In this document: positions 31,933 through 40,487 of the stretch, piece by piece
How the letters are laid out: each line of letters starts with the position of its first letter
Numbering within the stretch: the first letter of the stretch is position 1
Assembly: GCA_009843915.1 (NCBI GenBank)
Contig: VYCM01000143.1
Location: 1 to 64,000, forward strand
Direction of reading: 5' to 3'
From: Acidimicrobiaceae bacterium
GTDB lineage: Bacteria > Actinomycetota > Acidimicrobiia > Acidimicrobiales > Aldehydirespiratoraceae
Length of the DNA: 64,000 bases
The notes under the pieces: model-generated
Database searches by the model: none
Seen by the model: the letters and a program-made list of their open reading frames with translations, nothing else
What the model was told of the DNA's origin: nothing
Position numbers and translations under genes: made by a program

Positions 31933-32148
31933 TTACTCGGTATCGCCCGTCGGCCAGCTCGGGTCGAAGGCGGTGGGATCCAGCCCACCGCTCTCCGACA
32001 GCAACGCATCCAGGCTCTCACTCTGCGCGATCCGCTCGGCCAGGTCGGCATGCGTGGCCGCCGCGTCGAACACCTCGTGGTCGAGACCGAGTTCTCGCAT
32101 CCGGGCCGCAGTTTGCTCGACCGGATCGCCGGGGGCGGCGTCACCCAC
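31933..32148 (-). CDS. Small (71 aa) hypothetical protein between RidA-like and amidase genes
   Basis: MGDAAPGDPVEQTAARMRELGLDHEVFDAAATHADLAERIAQSESLDALLSESGGLDPTAFDPSWPTGDTE; start overlaps the ridA-like stop by 8 nt; size and position recall GatC/AtzG-type amidase partners. Confidence 0.65.
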   Translation of the reverse strand: MGDAAPGDPVEQTAARMRELGLDHEVFDAAATHADLAERIAQSESLDALLSESGGLDPTAFDPSWPTGDTE

Positions 32149-32542
32149 TGCCGGCGCCGATCACCGCTATCACGTCCACCTCCATCTTGAGGCCGGGCAA
32201 ACCCAGGGCGGCGGCCTGGCACGCGGTCACCGCGGGGAACGGCCGGCCTGCGAACACCTCGCGGCGGATCTCCATCTCCTCGGCGATCTCTCGCACGTCC
32301 TGCATGAAGTAGGTGACCTTCACCACGTCGGCAATGGAGCTGCCCGAAGCGCCCAGGACGCTGGCGATGTTGTCCCACACTTGACGGGCCTGCTCCGTGA
32401 CCGTCTCCCCCACCACTTTGCCGGCCTCGTCCAGGGCGACCTGGCCGGCCAGGTAGAGGGTGTCGCCGGCCCGCACCGCGTAGGAGTACGGCTCCGGCGG
32501 CGGGCACAGCCCGGGCACGTCCACCACGGATTCCAGCGGCAT
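32141..32542 (-). CDS. RidA/YjgF/RutC family protein
   Basis: YSYAVRAGDTLYLAGQVALDEAGKVVG...QARQVWDNIASVLGASGSSIADVVKVTYFM. Confidence 0.92.
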   Translation of the reverse strand: MPLESVVDVPGLCPPPEPYSYAVRAGDTLYLAGQVALDEAGKVVGETVTEQARQVWDNIASVLGASGSSIADVVKVTYFMQDVREIAEEMEIRREVFAGRPFPAVTACQAAALGLPGLKMEVDVIAVIGAGSG

Positions 32543-32570
32543 CGGCGGTCAATATAGGCTGCCGTCGGTT

Positions 32571-32703
32571 CGACCGCGAATTGGCAGCCAGGAACGCCCA
32601 ATAGGGAGTCGACCGCTGCCAATTCCCCAAGTCGACCCGAGCCCGACCGCGAATTGGCAGCCAGGAACGCCCAATAGGGAGTCGACCGCTGCCAATTCCC
32701 CAA
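32571..32703 (+). repeat. Two perfect 60-nt direct copies (73-nt period) of a palindromic element
   Basis: CGACCGCGAATTGGCAGCCAGGAACGCCCAATAGGGAGTCGACCGCTGCCAATTCCCCAA at 32571-32630 and 32644-32703; each has arms GAATTGGCAGC/GCTGCCAATTC. Confidence 0.97.
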
Positions 32704-32723
32704 ACCGACGCAGGAGGCCGCCG

Positions 32724-33545
32724 ATGCCCAAGGTCAACGTCAACGGAGTCGAACTCTGGTACCAGTTCAGCGGCGAGGGCGCCACCGTCGTCCAGATCGG
32801 CGGAGCCGTCAGCGCCCATGAGGGGTACGCCACCATCACGCCCGGCCTGTCGCAGCACTACCGGGTGCTCGACTACGACCACCGCGGCTACGGGAGCAGC
32901 GACCGCCCCGTCCAGCGCTACACGCTCGACACCTGGAGCGACGACCTGGCCGGGCTGATGGACGCGCTGGACCTGGAACGAGCCCACATCCACGGCGGGT
33001 CGATGGGCAGCTTCATCGCGGTGAACTTCGCGGCCCGCTATCCCGACAGGGTCGACAAACTGGTCCTCGGGGCCGGAGCCGTGGGCCGGTGCGACCGCAT
33101 GGGAGTGCTCCAGTTCAGGGTCTGGCAGAGCCTGGCCCGGGCCTACGGGGTGGCGTCGCGGGAGGTGGCCGAGCAGCTGCTCATCGACGCCTTCTCGCGC
33201 GCCTTCCTCGACGGCCCCGACGGCGGCGACGGAGCCGTTGACCTGATGCAGGAGATCACCGCCCGCAACGTGGGCACCGATGTCTTCGTCGACGCCTGTC
33301 AGGCGATGATCGACACCGATGTCACCGGCCAGCTCCACCGGGTGGCGGCACCGACGCTGGTCATGGTGGGATCGGAGGACGTGCTCACCCCGCTGGATGC
33401 CGGGCCGGGCGGAGCCGGCGCCCGGTACGTGGCCGAGAACCTGCCCGACGCCCGGCTGGTCATCTTCGAGGGCAGCGGCCACGGGCACTACGTCGAGCAG
33501 CAGGAGGAGTCGCTGGACGCCATCCTGGACTTTCTGGCCGGGTAG
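32724..33545 (+). CDS. Alpha/beta hydrolase
   Basis: YDHRGYGSSDRP, IHGGSMGSFIAVNFAARYPDRV. Confidence 0.9.
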   Translation: MPKVNVNGVELWYQFSGEGATVVQIGGAVSAHEGYATITPGLSQHYRVLDYDHRGYGSSDRPVQRYTLDTWSDDLAGLMDALDLERAHIHGGSMGSFIAVNFAARYPDRVDKLVLGAGAVGRCDRMGVLQFRVWQSLARAYGVASREVAEQLLIDAFSRAFLDGPDGGDGAVDLMQEITARNVGTDVFVDACQAMIDTDVTGQLHRVAAPTLVMVGSEDVLTPLDAGPGGAGARYVAENLPDARLVIFEGSGHGHYVEQQEESLDAILDFLAG

Positions 33546-33578
33546 AAGAGACTGGCGGCGCGGCTAACCTCGCCCGCG

Positions 33579-34835
33579 ATGGCCGGTTCCAGCGGATATC
33601 GCCAGCTTCTGGAGGTAAACGGTCAGCGCCTGCTGCAACGACTGTGGGACCTGGCCGAGATCGGACCGATCCCCGGAGGCGGCAACAACCGCCTCGCCCT
33701 GACCGACGCCGACAAGGAGGGCCGCGACCTGGTGGTCACCTGGATGCGCGACCTCGGCCTAGATGTGAGCATCGACACGATCGGCAACGTCGTGGCCGCA
33801 CAGCAGGACGTGGGCCAGGGGCCTCCGGTGATGATGGGCTCCCACATCGACACCGTCGCCACCGGAGGCAAGTACGACGGCAACCTCGGTGTGCTGGCCG
33901 CGCTGGAGGTGATCGAGACCGCGATCGAGAGCGGCATCGACCTCGAGCGCCCGCTGGCCGCGGCCTTCTTCACCAACGAGGAGGGCTCCCGCTTCCCGCC
34001 CGACATGATGGGCAGCCTCTGCTACACCGGCGGTCTGACCGTCGAGGAGGCCATGTCGACCACCGACGCCGACGGCGTCGCGGTCGGGGACGAATTGGAC
34101 CGCATCGGCTACCGGGGCCCGGTGCCGTGCCCGGGACCGGCTCCCTACGCCTTCGTGGAGCTCCACATCGAGCAGGGGCCAGTGCTGGAGCGCGACGGCA
34201 TGCGCATCGGTGCGGTCACCGGCGTCCAGGGCATCTCCTGGACCGAGGTGAATATCACCGGCCAGTCGAACCATGCGGGCACGACCCCGATGAGCATGCG
34301 GCGCGACGCAGGGCTGGCCGCGGGCGAGCTGGTGGTGGCGGTGCGGCGCATCGCCGACGAGATGGGCGGCACCCAGGTGGGAACGGTAGGGGCCCTGAGG
34401 CTGCACCCCGACCTGGTGAACGTGGTGGCGGCCCGGGCCAAGCTCATCATCGACCTGCGCAACACCGACGACGACGATCTGCAGTCGGCCGAGCGGCGCC
34501 TGCTGACCGAGATAAGGCGAGTAGCCGACTCCGAGGATGTCGAGATCGACACCAAGTGGGTGGCCCGGTTCGAGCCGGTGGTGTTCGATCCCCGGGTCGT
34601 GGAGCTGGTCGAGTCCAACGCCTCGGCGTTGGGGCTCTCGGTGCGGAGGATGCCCTCGGGAGCGGGACACGACGCCCAGATCCTGGCCGGGGTGTGCCCG
34701 GCGGGCATGGTCTTCGTTCCCAGCGTGAAGGGCATCAGCCACAATCCAGCCGAGTACACCGAGCCCGACGATCTCATTGCCGGAGCCAACGTCCTGCTCA
34801 ACACCGTGGTCACTCTGGCCACCGAGGGAGTCTGA
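33579..34835 (+). CDS. Zn-dependent amidohydrolase, hydantoinase/carbamoylase (M20) family
   Basis: MMGSHIDTVATGGKYDGNLGVLAALEVIE, FTNEEGSRFPPDMMGS, GVQGISWTEVNITGQSNHAGTTPM. Confidence 0.92.
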   Translation: MAGSSGYRQLLEVNGQRLLQRLWDLAEIGPIPGGGNNRLALTDADKEGRDLVVTWMRDLGLDVSIDTIGNVVAAQQDVGQGPPVMMGSHIDTVATGGKYDGNLGVLAALEVIETAIESGIDLERPLAAAFFTNEEGSRFPPDMMGSLCYTGGLTVEEAMSTTDADGVAVGDELDRIGYRGPVPCPGPAPYAFVELHIEQGPVLERDGMRIGAVTGVQGISWTEVNITGQSNHAGTTPMSMRRDAGLAAGELVVAVRRIADEMGGTQVGTVGALRLHPDLVNVVAARAKLIIDLRNTDDDDLQSAERRLLTEIRRVADSEDVEIDTKWVARFEPVVFDPRVVELVESNASALGLSVRRMPSGAGHDAQILAGVCPAGMVFVPSVKGISHNPAEYTEPDDLIAGANVLLNTVVTLATEGV

Positions 34836-34843
34836 GGCCGGCG

Positions 34844-35944
34844 ATGGCGGTACGGGCGACCTTCACGGGCTGGGGCAAGTGCGTGCCCCCGGTGAAGCTC
34901 ACCAACGCCGACCTCGAAGAGTTGGTCGACACCGACAACGACTGGATCGTGGAACGCACCGGTATCCACGAGCGCGGCATCTCCCATGTGGAGACCACCG
35001 ACCTCGCCGAGGTGGCCGCCCGGCGGGCGCTGGCCGCGGCCGGCCTGGAGACCACCGACATCGACATGCTGATCCTGGCCACCGTCACTCCCGAGATCAC
35101 CTGCCCGAGCAACGCCTGCGTGCTGCAGGAGCGCCTCGGGGCGGTCAACGCGGCCGCGTTCGACCTCAACGCGGCGTGCAGCGGGTGGATCTACGGCACG
35201 GCCACCGCGTCGTCGATGATCACCGGGGGGTTGGCCGAGAGGGTGCTGCTCGTCGGGGCCGAGAAGCTGCACTGGGTGATGGACTACTGGGACCGGGCCA
35301 CGTGCATCCTCTTCGGGGACGGCGCGGGCGCGGCCGTGCTCGAGCCTTCAGCGGACGGCGACGGGGTGCTGGGCACCGACCTGGGCGCCGACGGCGTGGC
35401 CGGTCGCACAATGGTGTTCCCCACTCTTGGCACCCGCGGCCGGCTGAGCAATGTCCGGGATCCGTTCCTGCACCGCCTGCACTTCGACGGCCAGGCCGTG
35501 TTCAAGATCGCGGTCCGCGGCATTGAAGGGTCGGTCCGCCGGGCTGTGGACCGTGCCGGGCTCGCCCTCGACGACGTTGACGCGGTGATCCCCCACCAGG
35601 CCAACGAACGGATCATCTCGGCCGCAGCCCGACGCCTGGGAGTAGACGCCGACCGCGTGATGCTCAACATCGCCACCCACGGCAACTCCGCGGCGGCCTC
35701 GGTGCCGATGGCTCTGTCCGACGCCCTCGACGCCGGGCTGATCCAGCCGGGCTCCATCGTGGTGCAGACCGCGTTCGGTGGGGGCGTCACCTGGGGGTCC
35801 ACGGTGACGCGTTGGGGCGAGCGGGTCGAGCCCCTCGGCCACTGCGATCTCGAGCTGCCTCCGTGCGACGAAACCGTCTTCGACCTGCTGGCCTCCAACC
35901 GCGACTTCTACGCGCCGCTGCACGCCCACAGCCGAGCGGACTGA
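34844..35944 (+). CDS. 3-oxoacyl-ACP synthase III family protein (FabH-like)
   Basis: DLNAACSGWIYG active Cys, VIPHQANERII, ATHGNSAAASVPMAL. Confidence 0.92.
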   Translation: MAVRATFTGWGKCVPPVKLTNADLEELVDTDNDWIVERTGIHERGISHVETTDLAEVAARRALAAAGLETTDIDMLILATVTPEITCPSNACVLQERLGAVNAAAFDLNAACSGWIYGTATASSMITGGLAERVLLVGAEKLHWVMDYWDRATCILFGDGAGAAVLEPSADGDGVLGTDLGADGVAGRTMVFPTLGTRGRLSNVRDPFLHRLHFDGQAVFKIAVRGIEGSVRRAVDRAGLALDDVDAVIPHQANERIISAAARRLGVDADRVMLNIATHGNSAAASVPMALSDALDAGLIQPGSIVVQTAFGGGVTWGSTVTRWGERVEPLGHCDLELPPCDETVFDLLASNRDFYAPLHAHSRAD

Positions 35945-36009
35945 GACTGGTTATTACTGCTATTGTCGCGGCCGGTCTTGACCCATTCCTAGACACAAGG
36001 GGGCCCCGC

Positions 36010-37401
36010 ATGAGTCCGATTCGACGACGCGGTTTGAAGCTGGCCGGAGTCGCGCTGGCGTCCGCAGCGCTTCTGGTGGCCCTGCCGGCCGTCGCTCTGG
36101 CCGACACAGCACAAGGCGAGTCATCGGGCTTGCCGCGCGAGGAGCTGCAGTTCATCCTGAACACCTTCGCCTTCCTGATCTGGGGCGCTCTGGTGATGTG
36201 GATGTGCGCCGGCTTCACGATGCTGGAGTCGGGCGCGGTCCGCACCAAGAACGCCTCGATGATCTGCCTCAAGAACATCGGCATCTACTCGATCGCCGGC
36301 CTGGCCTACTACTTCATCGGCTACAACCTGATGTACGTCGACGTCGGCGACGTGATCGGCTCGTTCCAGTTCCTCTACGGGCCGTCGGACGCCGAGCTGG
36401 GCCTGCTCGACGGTGCGACCGAACACCTCGGTGACGTCGTCGGCAACGGCTACGCGGTCATGTCGGACTGGTTCTTCCAGATGGTGTTCGTGGCCACCGC
36501 GGCATCGATCGTGTCGGGGGCCATCGCCGAGCGGATCAAGATGTGGGCGTTCTTCCTGTTCACCCTGATCCTGACCGCCTTCATCTACCCGATCGTCGGA
36601 TCCTGGTACTGGGGCGGCGGCTGGCTGGCCGAGCAGGGGTTCGTGGACTTCGCCGGATCCACCATCGTTCACAGCACCGGCGGCTGGGCCGCTCTGGCCG
36701 GCGTGCTGATCATCGGGCCGCGGCTCGGCAAGTTCCGCAAGAACGGCACGGTCAAGCCCACCCCGCCCTCCAACGTGCTATTGGTGACCCTGGGCGTGCT
36801 GATCCTGTGGCTGGGCTGGTTCGGTTTCAACGGCGGGTCGCAACTGGCGTTGGGCAGCGCGGCCGACGCGGTGGCCATGAGCAACATCCTGGTCAACACC
36901 AACCTGGCCGCGGCTGCCGGGGTAGTGGCCGCGCTGGTCGTCTCACGGCCGATCTTCGGTCGCATGGACCTGTTCGCGGGCCTCAACGGAGCGCTGGCCG
37001 GGCTGGTCTCGATCACCGCCGCGCCCGACATCACCGAGCACTGGTGGGCGGTCATCATCGGCGCCATCGGCGGCGTGATCTGCACCGCGGCCATCAAGGC
37101 TCTGGAGAAGCTGAAGATCGACGATGTGGTGGGAGCCATCCCCGCCCACCTGGTGTGCGGCATCTGGGGGACGCTGGCGGCATGCATCGCGGGCGGCGCC
37201 AACTTCGGCACGCAGCTGCTCGGCGTGGTGACCATCGGCGCCTTCGTGTTCATCGCCTCTCTGATCGTGTGGAAGCTGATGGACATGGTCATGGGCCTGC
37301 GGGTCCCCAGGGAGGCGGAGCGTCTGGGCCAGGACACCGCCGAGCTGGGAATCGAGACCTATCCCGAGTTCGTGCTCATGCCCGAGGAATTCGACGACTG
37401 A
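36010..37401 (+). CDS. amtB: Ammonium transporter (Amt family)
   Basis: Signal peptide; MLESGAVRTKNASMICLKNI; FAGSTIVHSTGGWAALAGVLIIGPRLGKF. Confidence 0.95.
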   Translation: MSPIRRRGLKLAGVALASAALLVALPAVALADTAQGESSGLPREELQFILNTFAFLIWGALVMWMCAGFTMLESGAVRTKNASMICLKNIGIYSIAGLAYYFIGYNLMYVDVGDVIGSFQFLYGPSDAELGLLDGATEHLGDVVGNGYAVMSDWFFQMVFVATAASIVSGAIAERIKMWAFFLFTLILTAFIYPIVGSWYWGGGWLAEQGFVDFAGSTIVHSTGGWAALAGVLIIGPRLGKFRKNGTVKPTPPSNVLLVTLGVLILWLGWFGFNGGSQLALGSAADAVAMSNILVNTNLAAAAGVVAALVVSRPIFGRMDLFAGLNGALAGLVSITAAPDITEHWWAVIIGAIGGVICTAAIKALEKLKIDDVVGAIPAHLVCGIWGTLAACIAGGANFGTQLLGVVTIGAFVFIASLIVWKLMDMVMGLRVPREAERLGQDTAELGIETYPEFVLMPEEFDD

Positions 37402-37443
37402 CCGCGCCGGCAACCGCAGCATCTTCCGAAGGCGGCCTCGGCC

Positions 37444-37476
37444 ATGGCTGAAGCGCTAGGTTTCGGATATGGCTGA
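37444..37476 (+). other. Upstream mini-ORF MAEALGFGYG generated by duplication of the downstream gene start
   Basis: ATGGCTGAAGCGCTAGG present at 37444-37460 and 37469-37485; the mini-ORF stop overlaps the downstream start region. Confidence 0.5.
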
Positions 37477-38605
37477 AGCGCTAGGCATCGAGCATCTCAC
37501 GGAGCTCTCCGACGGGGAGGCGGTCTGGGCGTTCTTCACGCCGCTGATCATCTTCGCCGTGTTCTTCGTTCTGCAGATCATCCTGCCCGCGAGGCGGGTC
37601 ACCGGCTACGTCAAGGACCGCGAGACCGGTGAGCCCCGCAACTACCGGTTGAACGGCCTGCTGGTGTTCGTGATCGCGCACCTCGTGTGGGCATTCGAGA
37701 TCGGCGGGCTGCCCCGCGACTGGTTCTACCGGTCGTCACTGTGGGCGGTGGTCGGGGGCACCGTGTTCTGCGCGATCTTCGCAGTGTGGTCGGTGTTCAC
37801 CCAGCCCAAGGGCGAGATCGCCAACCCGTGGCTGGCGCTGTGGGAGGGCCGGTCCCAGGAGCTGCAGCTGTTCAACAACCGCATCGACATCAAGATGTGG
37901 TGGTACGTGGTCGGCGGGACGATGCTGTCGCTCAACGCCCTGTCGGGGGCGGCCTGGCACCACGGCCAGTTCGGCGGCGACGCCAACCCGGGCATCTACC
38001 TGTACGCCGCCTTCTGGACGTTCTACACCTTCGACTACTTCATCTGGGAGCGGGTCCAGCTCTACACCTACGACCTGATCCACGAGCACATCGGCTTCAA
38101 GCTGTGGTGGGGCGGCCTGGTGGCATACGGGTGGCTGTTCATCCTGCCGCTGTGGGGCATGGCCGCTCACCCCGATCCCGGGTTCTCGACCGGATTGACG
38201 TACCTCTGGCTCATCGGAGTGTCGGTGCTGTTCCTGGGCGGTTGGACCATCGGGCGGGGAGCCAACCTGCAGAAGTACACGTTCAAACGCTGGCCGGACC
38301 GCAAGTTCCTCTGGGTCGAGCCCTCCTACATCGAGGCCGGAGAGCGCAAGATCCTCACCAGCGGATGGTGGGGCGTCGCCCGCCACTTCAACTATCTGGG
38401 CGAGGGGATCCTGGCCATCTCGTTCGCCCTGGTGTTCGGCCACCCCGGCAACCTGTGGGCCTGGACCTACTCCATCTTCGTGATCTCGTTCTTCACCGTC
38501 CGGCAGCGCTTCGACGAGAGGGAGTGCGCCCAGAAGTACGGACCCGAGAAGTGGGCCGAGTACCAGGAGCGGGTGCCCTACCGGATCTTTCCCAAGATCT
38601 ACTGA
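37469..38605 (+). CDS. ERG4/ERG24 (sterol reductase / lamin B receptor)-family membrane protein
   Basis: Polytopic protein ending ...KILTSGWWGVARHFNYLGEGILAISFAL...DERECAQKYGPEKWAEYQERVPYRIFPKIY, the sterol-reductase C-terminal signature. Confidence 0.85.
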   Translation: MAEALGIEHLTELSDGEAVWAFFTPLIIFAVFFVLQIILPARRVTGYVKDRETGEPRNYRLNGLLVFVIAHLVWAFEIGGLPRDWFYRSSLWAVVGGTVFCAIFAVWSVFTQPKGEIANPWLALWEGRSQELQLFNNRIDIKMWWYVVGGTMLSLNALSGAAWHHGQFGGDANPGIYLYAAFWTFYTFDYFIWERVQLYTYDLIHEHIGFKLWWGGLVAYGWLFILPLWGMAAHPDPGFSTGLTYLWLIGVSVLFLGGWTIGRGANLQKYTFKRWPDRKFLWVEPSYIEAGERKILTSGWWGVARHFNYLGEGILAISFALVFGHPGNLWAWTYSIFVISFFTVRQRFDERECAQKYGPEKWAEYQERVPYRIFPKIY

Positions 38606-38639
38606 GCGCTCCCATACCGGGCGCGCCGGCTCCCGGCTA

Positions 38640-40487
38640 TCAGCCGCCTAGGTAGGCGGCCCGGACGGCCGGGTGCGCCCGGATCTCCGCGGGAGATCCG
38701 ACGGCGATGACCGAGCCCTGGTCGAGGCAGTAGACCCGGTCGCAGAGGTTGGTGATGAAGGCGAGGTCGTGGTCGATCACCACCACGCCGCAGCCCAGCA
38801 CGTCGGCGATGCGGCGGATCTGGTCGACGATGATCACCGACTCCAGTTCCGAGAAGCCCGAGGTGGGCTCGTCGAGGAGCAGGAACCCGGGGGCCTGCGC
38901 CGCGGCCCTGGCTAGCTCCAGGCGCTTGGAGGCGCCGTAGTCGAGGGCCCGGGCCCGCACGTCGGCGATGTCGGCGATCCCGCACAGCCCGAGCAGTCCC
39001 GCCGCGGTCTGCTCGGCTCGCCGGGCCGAACGGGTGCCGACGAGTGCGGCCACCTCGACGTTCTCCCGCACGCTCAGAGCCTCGAACAGCCGCAGGTTCT
39101 GGAATGTGCGGGCCAGGCCGCGCCGGGCCAGCCGGTAGGGCGGCAGCCCCGCGATGTCGTCGCCTTCGAGGCTGATCTGGCCCTGGGCTCCGACCACGCC
39201 GGTGATGACGTTGAGCATCGTGGTCTTGCCCGCGCCGTTGGGTCCGATGAGCCCCACCACCCGCCCGCTGCCGGCGAGGAAGTGGGCGTTGTCCAGACCC
39301 CGCAGGCCGCCGAAGTCCACAGTGACGCCGGCTGCGGCCAGCCGGGACGGGGCGGGCTGGCCCGGTGCGGGCTGGGGCGGGGCGGCTCCGGTGGCTTCTG
39401 GCGGTGCCGCATCGGGCTGTGGCCGCTTGACTAGCCGCGGTCCGAGCCAGCCGGCCAGCTCCCAGTCGTCGAGCAGTCCCCTCGGCCGCAGGACCATGAA
39501 GCCGAGCATCGAGGCACCCAGAACGAGGTCCGACAGGCCCGGGCGCAGGATCACGTCGAACGGCCCGGGGTCGACGTCGGGCCCCGACACCACCCGGGCG
39601 GTCTCGAGCAGCGCGGTGATCACCACGGTGCCGAGGGCGGCGCCGGTGATGCTGTTGCGGCCTCCGACGACCAGCATCGTGATGGTCAGCAGCGTGTAGT
39701 CGATGAAGAACCGCTCGGGCGAGATCGTTCCGGTGAGCCAGACCCGCAGCGACGCCCCGACCGCGACCACCGCCACCGACAGCAGCAGGGCCCACATCTG
39801 GTGAGTGGCGGGATGGATGCCCAGGCTGCGAGCCGCCACGCCGTCCTCGCGCACAGCCCGTGCGAGGCGGGCCGAGCGCGACCGGCGGTAGATCCCGGCC
39901 ACCAGAAGGGCGACGACGAGCGCCGCGTAGGCGTAACCCCGGCCGGCCATGGCGGTGCCCGGGCGGAAGCTCAGTCCGGCCCGGTTGCCGCCGGTCAGGT
40001 CGGTCCAGTTGACGGCCAGCTCGAAGGTGGCGAACAGCAGCGACAGCGTGATGACGGTGGGGGCGATGGCGCCCGACGCCGCAGCCGAGCGCACCAGCCC
40101 GAGTCCGACGACGGCGGCCACGGCCACGGTCAACACCACCGCGACGGCGATCGCCGCGGCCGGATGCACTGTCAGGTCCACCAGCCCGAACGGGGCATCG
40201 GGCACCAGGCGGGCCTTGCGATCGGTGTCGATGGCGAACAGCACGAAGGCGTACCCGGCGACCGCTCCGAAACCGACGTGGCCGAACGACAGGATCCCGG
40301 TGTTGCCGATGAAGATCTGCATCCCCACCACGACGGTGGCGTTGATGAGTAGCGATGTGAACAACCGCTCGGAGGCTGCGTCGCCCATTCCCCAGACATA
40401 GACGAGCCCGACGGCGGCGACCGCGGCGAACAGCACGCCGCCGGCCGCCATGTCGGGAACGAGCCGTTGAGCGAGCCGGACGGTCAC
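38640..40487 (-). CDS. Fused branched-chain amino acid-type ABC transporter permease (LivM) and ATP-binding protein (LivG)
   Basis: One 616-codon frame: N-term LivM permease (GNTGILSFGHVGFGAVAGYA) then Pro/Ala linker then LivG ATPase (GLIGPNGAGKTTMLNVITG, DYGASKRLELARAAAQAPGFLLLDEPTSGF); GTG start overlaps livH stop (GTGA). Confidence 0.9.
   Translation of the reverse strand: MTVRLAQRLVPDMAAGGVLFAAVAAVGLVYVWGMGDAASERLFTSLLINATVVVGMQIFIGNTGILSFGHVGFGAVAGYAFVLFAIDTDRKARLVPDAPFGLVDLTVHPAAAIAVAVVLTVAVAAVVGLGLVRSAAASGAIAPTVITLSLLFATFELAVNWTDLTGGNRAGLSFRPGTAMAGRGYAYAALVVALLVAGIYRRSRSARLARAVREDGVAARSLGIHPATHQMWALLLSVAVVAVGASLRVWLTGTISPERFFIDYTLLTITMLVVGGRNSITGAALGTVVITALLETARVVSGPDVDPGPFDVILRPGLSDLVLGASMLGFMVLRPRGLLDDWELAGWLGPRLVKRPQPDAAPPEATGAAPPQPAPGQPAPSRLAAAGVTVDFGGLRGLDNAHFLAGSGRVVGLIGPNGAGKTTMLNVITGVVGAQGQISLEGDDIAGLPPYRLARRGLARTFQNLRLFEALSVRENVEVAALVGTRSARRAEQTAAGLLGLCGIADIADVRARALDYGASKRLELARAAAQAPGFLLLDEPTSGFSELESVIIVDQIRRIADVLGCGVVVIDHDLAFITNLCDRVYCLDQGSVIAVGSPAEIRAHPAVRAAYLGG

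Noticed and set aside
32571-32703. CRISPR-like appearance of two identical repeats separated by a short spacer
   Set aside because: Only two copies, 13-nt spacer, no cas genes, and a third diverged inverted copy elsewhere; fits a dispersed palindromic element instead
33644-34843. N-terminal ~400 codons of the 766-aa ORF preceding the KAS-III domain
   Set aside because: Arg/Gly-rich out-of-frame reading of the carbamoylase gene; real KAS-III start is ATG at 34844
34844-38605. KAS-III gene plus sterol-reductase-like gene as a polyketide/terpenoid biosynthetic cluster
   Set aside because: No ACP, PKS, cyclase or tailoring genes; an ammonium transporter lies between them
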